A stretch of 37,962 bases of DNA, taken from positions 1 to 37,962 of the forward strand of contig CAMJJT010000020.1 in assembly GCA_946406195.1 (NCBI GenBank), in the 5' to 3' direction. Source of the stretch: an uncultured Bacteroidales bacterium. GTDB lineage: Bacteria; Bacteroidota; Bacteroidia; Bacteroidales; Paludibacteraceae. A program made the translations under genes and the position numbers. The notes under the pieces were generated by a model. It did no database searches, had not been told where the DNA came from, and saw only the letters and a list, made by a program, of their open reading frames with translations. Shown piece by piece: positions 15,653 through 23,793 of the stretch. The stretch's first letter is position 1; each line of letters starts with the position of its first letter.

Positions 15653-15684
15653 CAAAGTTACAACAATTTTTGCACATAGCAACC
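15653..15684 (-). promoter_or_regulatory. Promoter of the AraC-type regulator operon
   Basis: -7 element TAACTTTG (minus strand, 15653-15660). The -33 position does not match TTTG, so it may depend on an activator. It fixes the regulator start at 15628. Confidence 0.6.
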
Positions 15685-15744
15685 AACATTTTCGGTCAAA
15701 TCACGGGAAAATACAAACAATTTTTGTCAGTAGGCGGTTTTTGG

Positions 15745-15774
15745 ACGAGAAAAAGACCCGTGAGGGTCTCTTTT
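15745..15774 (-). terminator. uvrB terminator
   Basis: On the minus strand AAAGAGACCC, loop TCAC, GGGTCTTTTT, beginning at the uvrB stop codon; about 10 bp of stem ending in T residues. Confidence 0.85.
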
Positions 15775-17830
15775 ATCCTTGTATTACTTGCAATCGGTTC
15801 TGCATCTCGAGCATTTCGTCTCGGAGGAAAGCGGCGGTCTCAAAGTCCGTCGCTTTTGCTGCAGCGAGCATGGCTTTGCGTTTGTCTTCGATCGCTTTTT
15901 CCAACTTCTTTGCGTCCATCTTCTGCCATTCGGCATTCTTCCAACCGGCTTTGATAGACTCGGTTAGTTTGCGTTTCTCCTCCTCCGGATCTTTGTACAG
16001 ACCTGCGAGCGCAGAGGTATTGATCTCTTTCTTGATCGGCGTCGGCGTGATACCGTGTTCCTCGTTGTACTTCATCTGGATCGCCCTGCGGCGGTTCGTC
16101 TCATTGATCGTTGCCTGCATCGCCGGTGTGATCTTATCACCGTAGAGCACCGCCTTGCCGTGTACATGCCTTGCCGCACGACCGACCGTCTGCGTGAGAC
16201 TGCGCTGGTCTCGTAAGAAACCGCTCTTATCTGCGTCAAGGATGGCTACCAGACTTACTTCCGGCAGGTCAAGACCCTCTCTCAACAAGTTCACTCCCAC
16301 TAACACATCGTATTCGCCTTTGCGCAGGTCCTCCATGATCTTGACGCGCTCGATCGTGTCAATATCCGAGTGGATATACGCCGACTTGATCCGGTACTTG
16401 CGCAGGTATTCGTCTAACTCCTCTGCCATGCGTTTGGTCAACGTCGTCACGAGGCAGCGCTCGTTGCGATGGATGCGGAACTTGATCTCGTCCATCAAAT
16501 CGTCCACCTGATCCTTGGTAGGACGCACCTCAATCTCCGGATCCAATAGACCCGTCGGGCGAATCAACTGGTCAATCACGATACCTTCGGAGCGGTTCAA
16601 CTCATACTCATCCGGCGTAGCGGAGACAAATATGGTAGAAGCCCCTTCCCGACCTTCCCCTGAAGGGGCAGGAGTTAAGCCCACTTTCTGTTCAAATTCA
16701 TCAAAACGTAAAGGCCGGTTATCCCTTGCTGCCGGTAGCCGGAAACCGTACGTCACAAGGTTATCCTTGCGCGCTTTATCGCCGCCGTACATACCTCGTA
16801 TCTGCGGAACGGTCACATGGCTCTCGTCGATGACAAGCAGCATGTCTTTTGGAAAATAATCGAGCAGACAATAAGGCGGCGTACCTTCCTCGCGACCGTC
16901 GAAATAACGGCTGTAGTTCTCCACACCCGAACAATAACCCAACTCGTCCAGCATCTCGAGGTCGTACTTCACGCGCTCCTCAATACGTTTGGCGTATAAA
17001 TCTTCGCCTAAATCGGTGAAATACTCAATCTGCTTCGCTAAGTCCGCTTGTATCTGTTCCTTCGCGGCAGCGATACGCTCTGCGGAGGTCAGGAAAATCG
17101 TTGCCGGACTTAGGTTATAGTGCTCAAACTCTTCAATCACCTGTCCGCTAATGGGATCAATCGTCAGGATAGCATCTATCTCGTTGCCAAAGAACTCAAT
17201 CCGCACGATGTAGTCTGCGTACGCTAACGCAATATCAATCGTATCGCCTTTCACGCGGAATCGTCCGCGCGCTAATTCAATATCGTTGCGCACGTACTGC
17301 GCGGAGACAAGTTGCTTGAGCAGCGTGTCCATCTGGATTCGTTCTCCGCGTTTGAGTTCAATCACGTTCTGCGTGAAGTCCTGCGGGCTTCCCAAACCGT
17401 AGATACAACTGACCGACGAGACGATGATCACATCCTTCCGTCCGCTCAGCAATGCAGCCACGGCGGAAAGCCTCAATCGGTCGATCTCTTCGTTGATGCT
17501 CAGGTCTTTCTCGATATACAGATCCGTACTCGGGATATACGCTTCCGGTTGATAATAATCGTAATAGCTCACGAAATATTCCACCGCGTTGTGCGGAAAG
17601 AACGCCTTCATCTCTGAATACAACTGCGCCGCGAGCGTCTTGTTGTGGCTCATGATCAGCGTTGGCCGGTTCAGTTCCTTGATTACGTTCGCGACGGTAA
17701 ACGTCTTTCCGCTTCCCGTCACACCAAGCAACACCTGCGCTTCTGCGCCGGCTTGCACGCCTTCCACCAGAGCCTTTATCGCCTCCGGCTGATCCCCTGT
17801 GGGCTTATATGGACTTTCTAATCGAAACAT
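15773..17830 (-). CDS. uvrB: UvrABC excinuclease subunit B
   Basis: The 685-aa product is the damage-verifying helicase of nucleotide-excision repair. It has Walker A GVTGSGKT (36-43), the beta-hairpin 'YYDYYQPEAYIPSTDLYIEKD', 'LLVIDESHV' (Walker B), helicase motifs V and VI ('VGVNLLREGLDLPEVSLVAILDADK', 'QTVGRAARHVHG'), and a C-terminal UVR motif ('ATDFETAAFLRDEMLEMQNRLQ') for UvrC. About residues 384-397 ('LTPAPSGEGREGAS'), just before 'FVSATPDEYEL', are an in-frame insert encoded by a palindromic segment (16641-16669) that I do not expect in this family. It follows rplS; no promoter is visible in the gap, which is filled by a CTAG ladder. Confidence 0.95.
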   Translation of the reverse strand: MFRLESPYKPTGDQPEAIKALVEGVQAGAEAQVLLGVTGSGKTFTVANVIKELNRPTLIMSHNKTLAAQLYSEMKAFFPHNAVEYFVSYYDYYQPEAYIPSTDLYIEKDLSINEEIDRLRLSAVAALLSGRKDVIIVSSVSCIYGLGSPQDFTQNVIELKRGERIQMDTLLKQLVSAQYVRNDIELARGRFRVKGDTIDIALAYADYIVRIEFFGNEIDAILTIDPISGQVIEEFEHYNLSPATIFLTSAERIAAAKEQIQADLAKQIEYFTDLGEDLYAKRIEERVKYDLEMLDELGYCSGVENYSRYFDGREEGTPPYCLLDYFPKDMLLVIDESHVTVPQIRGMYGGDKARKDNLVTYGFRLPAARDNRPLRFDEFEQKVGLTPAPSGEGREGASTIFVSATPDEYELNRSEGIVIDQLIRPTGLLDPEIEVRPTKDQVDDLMDEIKFRIHRNERCLVTTLTKRMAEELDEYLRKYRIKSAYIHSDIDTIERVKIMEDLRKGEYDVLVGVNLLREGLDLPEVSLVAILDADKSGFLRDQRSLTQTVGRAARHVHGKAVLYGDKITPAMQATINETNRRRAIQMKYNEEHGITPTPIKKEINTSALAGLYKDPEEEKRKLTESIKAGWKNAEWQKMDAKKLEKAIEDKRKAMLAAAKATDFETAAFLRDEMLEMQNRLQVIQG
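16641..16669 (-). repeat. Palindromic insert within uvrB
   Basis: GCCCCTT (16641-16647) pairs with AAGGGGC (16663-16669). The DNA between is also C/G-biased (CCCGACCTTCCCCTG). It is translated as part of the LTPAPSGEGREG peptide. It is unlike the heptamer arrays and looks like a separate REP-like element. Confidence 0.75.
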
Positions 17831-17841
17831 CTATTGTCATC

Positions 17842-17905
17842 CTAGTCTGTCTAGTAATTCTAGTTGTTCTAGTTGTTCTAGTCTATCTAGTCCTCCTCCG
17901 CCTAG
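17842..17905. repeat. 9-bp tandem repeat, CTAG ladder (6 units plus one)
   Basis: CTAG at 17842, 17851, 17860, 17869, 17878 and 17887, all 9 bp apart, then once more at 17902. Most units read CTAGTnnTT or similar. It lies between the rplS terminator and uvrB. Confidence 0.95.
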
Positions 17906-17935
17906 AAAAAAGGGGAGCCGTTTGGTTCCCCTTCG
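17905..17935 (-). terminator. rplS terminator
   Basis: On the minus strand AAGGGGAACC, loop AAAC, GGCTCCCCTT and a T-run, one mismatch in the stem. Located just after the rplS stop. Confidence 0.8.
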
Positions 17936-17937
17936 AG

Positions 17938-18291
17938 TTATTTAACTCGTCTTTCTTGGATGCGGGCTTTCTTACCCGTACGCTCGCGGAGGTAATACAG
18001 TTTGGAACGACGTACTTTACCGTACTTGTTCACTGTAATGCTCTCAATGAAGGGGCTGTCCATCGGGAAGATACGCTCTACACCAACGTTGCCGCTCATT
18101 TTGCGAACTGTGAAGCGCTTCTTGTCGCCGCTACCATGGATGCAAATGACATCACCGCGGAACTCCTGTACACGCTCTTTGTTACCCTCTTTAATACGGT
18201 AACCAACAGTTACCTGATCACCTGCCTTAAATGCAGGGAACTCTTTCTTCTCGCCGGCAAAAGCTTGCTCAGCTACTTTGATTAAATCCAT
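17938..18291 (-). CDS. rplS: 50S ribosomal protein L19
   Basis: The 117-aa product is L19, at the interface of the two ribosomal subunits. Family segments are '[29 protein letters not shown]', '[10 protein letters not shown]', '[17 protein letters not shown]', '[33 protein letters not shown]'. Length is normal. The promoter at 18436-18467 gives a leader of about 140 nt that holds a heptamer array (18352-18379), possibly relevant to regulation of this gene. A terminator follows directly, yet uvrB downstream has no visible promoter. Confidence 0.97.
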   Translation of the reverse strand: MDLIKVAEQAFAGEKKEFPAFKAGDQVTVGYRIKEGNKERVQEFRGDVICIHGSGDKKRFTVRKMSGNVGVERIFPMDSPFIESITVNKYGKVRRSKLYYLRERTGKKARIQERRVK

Positions 18292-18351
18292 TTTCTATTC
18301 TTCTTTTTATGGATTAGTAATGACATATCGGGCATACACTACTATTCGAAC

Positions 18352-18379
18352 TGTCAGTGATCAGCGATCAGTGATCAGT
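18352..18379. repeat. 7-bp tandem repeat, 4 units (GATCAGT word)
   Basis: TGTCAGT, GATCAGC, GATCAGT, GATCAGT, inside the transcribed leader of rplS. Confidence 0.92.
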
Positions 18380-18435
18380 CTAATGCAATCGCCAGAGGCG
18401 CGATATGTTTTCTTCCGCAGCGCGGAAAAAGCTTG

Positions 18436-18467
18436 CAAAAGTACTGCTTTTTTTTGAATTGACCAAA
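18436..18467 (-). promoter_or_regulatory. rplS promoter
   Basis: On the minus strand TTTG (18464-18467), 20-bp spacer, TACTTTTG (18436-18443). The spacer ends AAAAAAAAGCAG and the box is followed by CAAGCTTTTTCCGCG, closely matching the rpsF promoter. Confidence 0.8.
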
Positions 18468-18490
18468 TTTTTTCGCTAAAAAATGCGAAT

Positions 18491-20239
18491 TTAGTCTATT
18501 TTTATGGGTTGCCCGGTAATTGTATAAGCTTTTCCGGCACGCAAAATGATGATTTGTCCGTTATAGAGTATTTTGGAGCACTCTATTTCCGGCAGCGTTG
18601 TTTGGAAGCTTGTTGTGGGATCCGGATCCACGTGCGGCGGATCTAAAGGCAGTCCGTCGTCCGGATCTTGATCGTCTACAGGTCTGGCGTTCGTGATAGT
18701 TAACGTGCCGGTTCCTGTCATTTCGATGTAGAAGAATCCTTCCGGAGTAACGCGTGACTCCCACCCTGCTATTGTAGCACTATCTACGATCCATGTCTCT
18801 CCTCCACGCTGGGTTTGTTTGTAATATACCGTGCGTATCTTTGTGGAGTAAGAGGTTTGGGTCCATGTAGGTTTGATCGTGAGTTTGCAGGTGTCCAAGA
18901 AAAATAGGTTCTGCATATTATTGGCTACGGGTGTTTCCCAACGGATTTCCATAGGATAATCTTTCCACTCGTCATATTTCAAGCCGAATAATTTATTCTT
19001 ATCGCATTCAAGAGGGTGTCCTGAACGAATACGAATAGCGGTATGGAGACAAGAGGAAGATTCGGTTAGACGGTAGGGCGTAAATCTGAAATCTCCGGAA
19101 CATTCAAAGCGCACGAAGAGCAGTTCTCCTTTTGTGTAGGTGCGTATTATATCCATTTCTGGTTGAGTCCACCGCAATACGCGCCGGATGGTTGTATCTT
19201 GTAGGTCGAAATAAAAGCTATCAACAGGAGCCAATTCTGGCGAGGTGTGCAGGAATAGTTTGACCACTCTGCGGGTATCTGCTACCCATTCTATGTCTGT
19301 CCAAGTTTTAGGGAAACAGAAGAATGTATGTTTACCATTTGACACCTGTACAATACTATCGTAGTCCAGCATGGTGGCACCTTTCGTTTCTGGTATCAGG
19401 GGACGTGATACCAACCTGCCTTCTTCTGGGCTGAACACTTTGGCAAAGAGGTAACCTGTTGAATCCTGTACTTCTCTAAGCCCAAGGTTTAAATAATCTT
19501 TGTTGAGGTGAACTTCTCCATTGGCAGGGAGGACGAAATTATCCCATGAGTGCTGTACATCAATATCAAACTCGCAATTGGTTCCGTTTATCCATATATG
19601 TGCCGGTTCTGGACCTGCCCAATAAAGCGCTACGCTATCTGCCTCATCTAACCAGTTTTGGAAGGGGAAGATATATGTGCTGAGTGAGTCGTTTGCCAGA
19701 ATGCGTGTGCTGTCCGGAAGTGCAATGCGCCGTGCGTCATTGATACATGCTTGGCTGCTGGTGTCTTGCTCCATATGGGCAACTCCGCCGCACGGCAAAA
19801 TGATCTTCACATAGGCTGGTACGCTGTAATCTACGCCTACTAATTTCAACTTGTTCTTATACGATTTTCCTAACTTAAGACGATGTACATAGTGTCCGTC
19901 CACGGTGTCCGTTTTGCATGTAATGGACATGGGAACTGAGATACCATATTTAGCGGTATCTCTCACTAATTCCTGAATTTTCGAATCATTGTAAATACCC
20001 GGTGTACATGTGAGGTCTGCCCATATTTTGGGAGTTTCGCTGCAATTTGGATCCAACGATGTGAATGTTACATCCATCGGTAGATCAAACGTCATGGCGG
20101 AGAAATAGTACGTGCCGGCAGACTTGATCGTGTCTTCGTAGTACGTCCCTATGTGTTTCACCAGATGACAATACGATTGCCCGTATGCGTACGTACAGCC
20201 TAATATTCCTATTATAATTAGTATGATTCCTTTGCGCAT
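18491..20239 (-). CDS. Exported protein of unknown function with C-terminal tail
   Basis: The 582-aa product has a signal peptide (hydrophobic residues 4-18, cleavage near 'YAYG|QSYC'). I recognise no catalytic domain; the sequence is rich in beta-forming residues, aromatics and scattered cysteines. The region before the end is acidic and Pro-rich ('DDQDPDDGLPLDPPHVDPDP'), a typical spacer, followed by 'KILYNGQIIILRAGKAYTITGQPIKID', the tail pattern shared with three other exported proteins here. It is the last of three minus-strand genes after the 1020-aa surface protein and the 50-aa small protein; a 13-bp hairpin precedes it and may reduce read-through. A cell-surface or secreted role is inferred from signal and tail only. 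Confidence 0.7.
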   Translation of the reverse strand: MRKGIILIIIGILGCTYAYGQSYCHLVKHIGTYYEDTIKSAGTYYFSAMTFDLPMDVTFTSLDPNCSETPKIWADLTCTPGIYNDSKIQELVRDTAKYGISVPMSITCKTDTVDGHYVHRLKLGKSYKNKLKLVGVDYSVPAYVKIILPCGGVAHMEQDTSSQACINDARRIALPDSTRILANDSLSTYIFPFQNWLDEADSVALYWAGPEPAHIWINGTNCEFDIDVQHSWDNFVLPANGEVHLNKDYLNLGLREVQDSTGYLFAKVFSPEEGRLVSRPLIPETKGATMLDYDSIVQVSNGKHTFFCFPKTWTDIEWVADTRRVVKLFLHTSPELAPVDSFYFDLQDTTIRRVLRWTQPEMDIIRTYTKGELLFVRFECSGDFRFTPYRLTESSSCLHTAIRIRSGHPLECDKNKLFGLKYDEWKDYPMEIRWETPVANNMQNLFFLDTCKLTIKPTWTQTSYSTKIRTVYYKQTQRGGETWIVDSATIAGWESRVTPEGFFYIEMTGTGTLTITNARPVDDQDPDDGLPLDPPHVDPDPTTSFQTTLPEIECSKILYNGQIIILRAGKAYTITGQPIKID

Positions 20240-20260
20240 AACTTGCGTTTTGTTAGTATA

Positions 20261-20294
20261 ATAGTAACTGCACCCATTTGAGTGCAGTTACTAT
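20261..20294 (-). terminator. Strong hairpin between small protein and 582-aa gene
   Basis: A perfect 13-bp stem, ATAGTAACTGCAC (20261-20273) with GTGCAGTTACTAT (20282-20294), 8-nt loop. On the minus strand it is followed by TATACTAACAAAA, a poor T-tract, so it may be an attenuator, RNA-processing site or mRNA-stability element rather than a full terminator. Confidence 0.55.
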
Positions 20295-20313
20295 CACTTG
20301 TAATTATGTTTGA

Positions 20314-20466
20314 TTAGTTACCACCAATCACATCACCAACTCCTGGAGGGAAATGATTAGGATCAGCAGGATCTTGAGTAGGAGTTACAGGACTTGTTGA
20401 CTCCATGATCATTCCGCTTACGAAAGCAACAACTTCGGTTGCAGGAATATTATACGTCTTTTTCAT
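20314..20466 (-). CDS. Small protein, 'MKKTYxxPxTEVV' family (50 aa)
   Basis: A 50-aa frame runs from ATG at 20466 to TAA at 20314. It begins MKKTYNIPATEVVAFVSG, continues through a Pro/Asp-rich middle ('PVTPTQDPADPNHFPPG') and ends VGDVIGGN. Bacteroidales genomes contain many tiny proteins with the start 'MKKxYxxPxTxVVxx' and a Gly/Asp/Pro-rich end; their function is unknown to me. It is 35 bp downstream of the 1020-aa surface-protein gene and probably shares its transcript. There is no signal peptide of normal length. Peptide precursor, export partner or regulator are all possible. Confidence 0.75.
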   Translation of the reverse strand: MKKTYNIPATEVVAFVSGMIMESTSPVTPTQDPADPNHFPPGVGDVIGGN

Positions 20467-20501
20467 ATCTTTTAATGATTAATGATTACTAAATTAGTCC
20501 A

Positions 20502-23500
20502 TTAAAGTTGTGCACCCAGAACGTTGTATTTTACACCATTCTTGAAGATAACAATCTTACCGTTCTCCAATACCTTGTTAACACCATTGATAGCGTTTGT
20601 ATTCTCGATAGCGGTCGGAATTCTACGACCGATAACTTGGAAACGCTCTGTAGTAGTGTTCGGCTCTGCGGTGAAGGTGTACTTCTTGTCAGCGGTCATC
20701 TCTATAACCTCATCGTTTACAAGATCCAAGAGGTAGAGGGTCTCACCGTTCAACCATGTGAAGCTCAGCGTGTACTCGGTATTGTTGTTGGTCTGAATTG
20801 TCAGAGTAGTACCAATCAAGTTGTTGTTGGCTACCTGAGCCAAACCGTCCTCTGCGTAGATAGCCAAACCGTTACCAATCATTTTGTGAGCGCTGGTTGC
20901 TTCGCCCTCAATCATGTAAACGAAGTCACATATGCGGCTATCGCTTAATACGGCTGCTACTTTGTTGCGGTTGTCAGCAACTTTTGCTTTACGCTTCGGA
21001 GCAGGCGAAGTTGCGCCTTTGTTTGCATTGTAAACTTTGCTATAATCGAGCTTTATAGTGTAAGCACCTTCTGTGTAGAGGAAGAAACCTTGCATCGGTT
21101 TGATTTGTGTAATGTTAAGTGCTTCTGCAATGTCCTTAGTAGCAGGGAGATAAGTATTATCAGGAAGTGTTCCAATACCATAGATATTGTACTCAGTCGG
21201 CTTTGCTACATAGAAATGTACGGCTTGCTCTTTATCTGTAGCAGTTGGGAATTGGTCGTAAATATCCTCCAATGCAATAGGTGCTGTCCAAGAGTTACCA
21301 AACGAGAACCATCCCCATTGAGTAGCATCCAAACGAACATTCTTGTTTGCTACCAATTGACCCTTGAAGGAAACCTCCAATGTAGCAGCCGGGTTTGTAT
21401 AAGATGCATCACCTGCTTTGGTAAATACGTTATAACCTTCGAACGTATTGCGGAAACCATTATACTCTTTGCCCCAACCTTCATAGAGACCCCAGTTGAC
21501 ATAACGCAGTACTTGACCTACGCCGGCTTGACGGTTTTCAATCGGGAGGGCGATGTACTCGTGATATTCTTGCAATTCAGCTCCATCGTTCTCTTGTTTG
21601 CCAAGGAAGAGACCTTTCTTTACAGTAACGAACGGTTTGTTGTTCGTTGTTGCTTTCGGAGAAATCAACAGCATACCTCCTTCTTCAACAACAATCTGCT
21701 CAACGACGTTAGAACCCTTGACACCTTCATCGCCAATAATCAGCTTACCGCCGTTCTCGATGGTAATGGTGTAATATTGTACAGGATCACTTGCGGGAAT
21801 TGAAGTTAAAGTGAGACCTAATGCATTGATAACCTCGCCATTTCCAATGGTCAAATTACCTTCGATACGAGCAGCCTCGGCCAAAGTAGGAGCTTGACCG
21901 TCACCGGACCATGCGGAACCATTCCAAGTCTTGGTGGTCAGCAATTCAGCTTTCACCTTAATATTTTTATCCGTGCGTACGCGAGCGTACATATAGTTAC
22001 TCTGTTTGTCCTTATAGAGCGAATAGGTAAGCGTTTTCGTCGTGCTCTTGGATTTGCCATTGTAGTTCTGCAAAGGCTCACCTGCATGACAAGCTGCTGC
22101 CATATCTACAGTGATATTTGCCTCGCTACCGTCAGTAGTCTCCATCGTCAGAATGATATCTGCTTTAGCATTCTTCGCAGCAGTAATGTCGATCTCATAC
22201 CATTTATAGGTATTTTCTTCTTGATCATTCCAAACGCCCCATTCAAATTGCTGAGCATTCTTACAATACGCCGAATCTACCGGTTGTTGAGTCAGTTTGA
22301 AGGTCACATTCGGGAACTCAGGACCAAGTGCATAGATCTTATCACCTGCAGCTGAACCTACTACATTCTGCATGGTCTTGTCAATCTTCTTTACATATGT
22401 CTTACCGGCAGGGATAGTTACCGTCTTCGTCGCTACGCTATATACATTGCCATCTTTCGTCGGATCGGGATCTACCAATCCAGGGGTATTATGATCATAG
22501 TACGTCTTGGAAGCCTTACCAACGATCGTTACTTCTTGGGGACCGTTATTGGTTACCTCGATCTGACGGTAGTGGTTCTCCTCTGCCTGAAGCGTTGCGT
22601 AATCAACCGAGTAAACCAGATGATTTGCATCGAGGGTATAAACGCGATCCTGATGGTCTTCATCCCAAAGCAATACCTCGATAGCCGGTTGACCAGCATT
22701 TCCGTTTAGAATATTAAAGATCGGCTGTGCTTCCGGATCCGGAGCAGGAATTGCTACTTGCTCTGCATAGATGCGAAGTGCTTGAGGAGCTTTAATACGG
22801 ATATAAATACTATCCGGCATCATGGACAACTTTGCTTCATCCAATACTTTCTCTGTTGTTGCAGATTTCAACTCTTGTGATTGCTCCTGAATGCTGGAAG
22901 CCGGACAGTCATACGAAATACCTGCATTAATGGTAATAGGAGTCGCATTGTCTTTCTCAACGTAGAACTTATAAGTAGAACCGTTAGCTACTCCAGGGAA
23001 TTTAATTTTCACCCAAGTCTCTTTGTTTGCCGGAATAACGTTTGCTACGGTCTTAGCAGGGAAGTTAGTCCAGACGAAATCAACCGGAACAAACGGAGTA
23101 GAGTTAGCCGGAGCGTCTTCTACTACCACATGGATCTTTTCAGCTTCTTGTTGGGTAACTGTAACGTCCATTACGATGAACATGTACACATAGCGGATAC
23201 CTGAACGTACGAGGAAACCTGCACCGATGTTCATGGTTTTGAACTCACCCGGAGCCAAGGTGAAGTGACGGCTCATCTCGTTGTCGCCTACATAAGCGGT
23301 AACGTCAACGTTTGCCTTCTCATCCAGAGGGTTGGAAACTACGATATTCGCATCGGCATTACCTTGAGTTGATTTACCGGTTGCCGGATCGAATCTCTCG
23401 GACAGATCAACTACGTACCACTTACCGACACCTGCTTCGGAGGTGGCTTGGATTCCTTCACCCCATAAATACGGGATAGCTTTTGCTTTCGTAGAACCAT

Positions 23501-23564
23501 CGTTGTCTGCGAACATGGAAATGCTCAGCAGAGAAGCGAAGAGAAATAGAAAAAGTTTTTTCAT
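20502..23564 (-). CDS. Large exported surface protein with C-terminal tail
   Basis: The 1020-aa product has a signal peptide (cleavage after 'SISMFA'). It is beta-rich; three early segments look like repeated jelly-roll units ('KWYVVDLSERF', 'TWVKIKFPG', 'KWYEIDITAAK'). A middle part resembles a fibre or solenoid ('YTITIENGGKLIIGDEG...VVEEGGMLLISPKA'). The later part ('WGWFSFGNSWTAPIA', 'KPMQGFFLYTEG') is typical of Bacteroidetes secreted-protein modules preceding a sorting domain. The end 'KVLENGKIVIFKNGVKYNVLGAQL' is the tail shared with three other proteins. It has a canonical promoter and heads a transcript with the small protein. An adhesin or surface-layer role is possible; no enzyme motif is seen. 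Confidence 0.75.
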   Translation of the reverse strand: MKKLFLFLFASLLSISMFADNDGSTKAKAIPYLWGEGIQATSEAGVGKWYVVDLSERFDPATGKSTQGNADANIVVSNPLDEKANVDVTAYVGDNEMSRHFTLAPGEFKTMNIGAGFLVRSGIRYVYMFIVMDVTVTQQEAEKIHVVVEDAPANSTPFVPVDFVWTNFPAKTVANVIPANKETWVKIKFPGVANGSTYKFYVEKDNATPITINAGISYDCPASSIQEQSQELKSATTEKVLDEAKLSMMPDSIYIRIKAPQALRIYAEQVAIPAPDPEAQPIFNILNGNAGQPAIEVLLWDEDHQDRVYTLDANHLVYSVDYATLQAEENHYRQIEVTNNGPQEVTIVGKASKTYYDHNTPGLVDPDPTKDGNVYSVATKTVTIPAGKTYVKKIDKTMQNVVGSAAGDKIYALGPEFPNVTFKLTQQPVDSAYCKNAQQFEWGVWNDQEENTYKWYEIDITAAKNAKADIILTMETTDGSEANITVDMAAACHAGEPLQNYNGKSKSTTKTLTYSLYKDKQSNYMYARVRTDKNIKVKAELLTTKTWNGSAWSGDGQAPTLAEAARIEGNLTIGNGEVINALGLTLTSIPASDPVQYYTITIENGGKLIIGDEGVKGSNVVEQIVVEEGGMLLISPKATTNNKPFVTVKKGLFLGKQENDGAELQEYHEYIALPIENRQAGVGQVLRYVNWGLYEGWGKEYNGFRNTFEGYNVFTKAGDASYTNPAATLEVSFKGQLVANKNVRLDATQWGWFSFGNSWTAPIALEDIYDQFPTATDKEQAVHFYVAKPTEYNIYGIGTLPDNTYLPATKDIAEALNITQIKPMQGFFLYTEGAYTIKLDYSKVYNANKGATSPAPKRKAKVADNRNKVAAVLSDSRICDFVYMIEGEATSAHKMIGNGLAIYAEDGLAQVANNNLIGTTLTIQTNNNTEYTLSFTWLNGETLYLLDLVNDEVIEMTADKKYTFTAEPNTTTERFQVIGRRIPTAIENTNAINGVNKVLENGKIVIFKNGVKYNVLGAQL

Positions 23565-23662
23565 AATTAATACTATTAGTTAATTGTTAATTTATTTAAT
23601 TTCATATATTATTTTACACGTCTTGTACGCCTACGTATGAACACGTACATACAAAATCGCTG

Positions 23663-23694
23663 CAAAAGTACAACTTTTTTTTCATATAACCAAA
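23663..23694 (-). promoter_or_regulatory. Promoter of the 1020-aa surface protein
   Basis: On the minus strand TTTG (23691-23694), 20-bp spacer, TACTTTTG (23663-23670). The leader to the ATG at 23564 is about 90 nt. Confidence 0.8.
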
Positions 23695-23719
23695 TATTTT
23701 TGAATTTTTTTGAATTTTT

Positions 23720-23751
23720 CTTGCATATTTGCTGAAAAATGAGTAATTTTG
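23720..23751 (+). promoter_or_regulatory. aroC promoter
   Basis: -7 element TAATTTTG at 23744-23751; the -33 position reads CTTG (23720-23723). It is back to back with the divergent promoter at 23663-23694. Confidence 0.6.
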
Positions 23752-23793
23752 CACCGAATTTTGTAGTGATTTAGAATAAATTTGCACTTTGCA

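Noticed and set aside
15629..15682. Longer start for the AraC-type regulator
   Set aside because: The -7 promoter box at 15653-15660 falls inside this extension; the ATG at 15628 begins directly before the transmembrane helix.
17842..17905. CTAG ladder and heptamer arrays as CRISPR
   Set aside because: Units are 7-11 bp in direct tandem with no unique spacers, and no cas genes are nearby.
17809..18285. Long plus-strand frame opposite rplS
   Set aside because: Shadow of the L19 gene and the repeat region; L19 is certain on the minus strand.
23782..23793. TTG start upstream of aroC
   Set aside because: The ATG at 23794 gives the exact family N-terminus MNTFGDKW.
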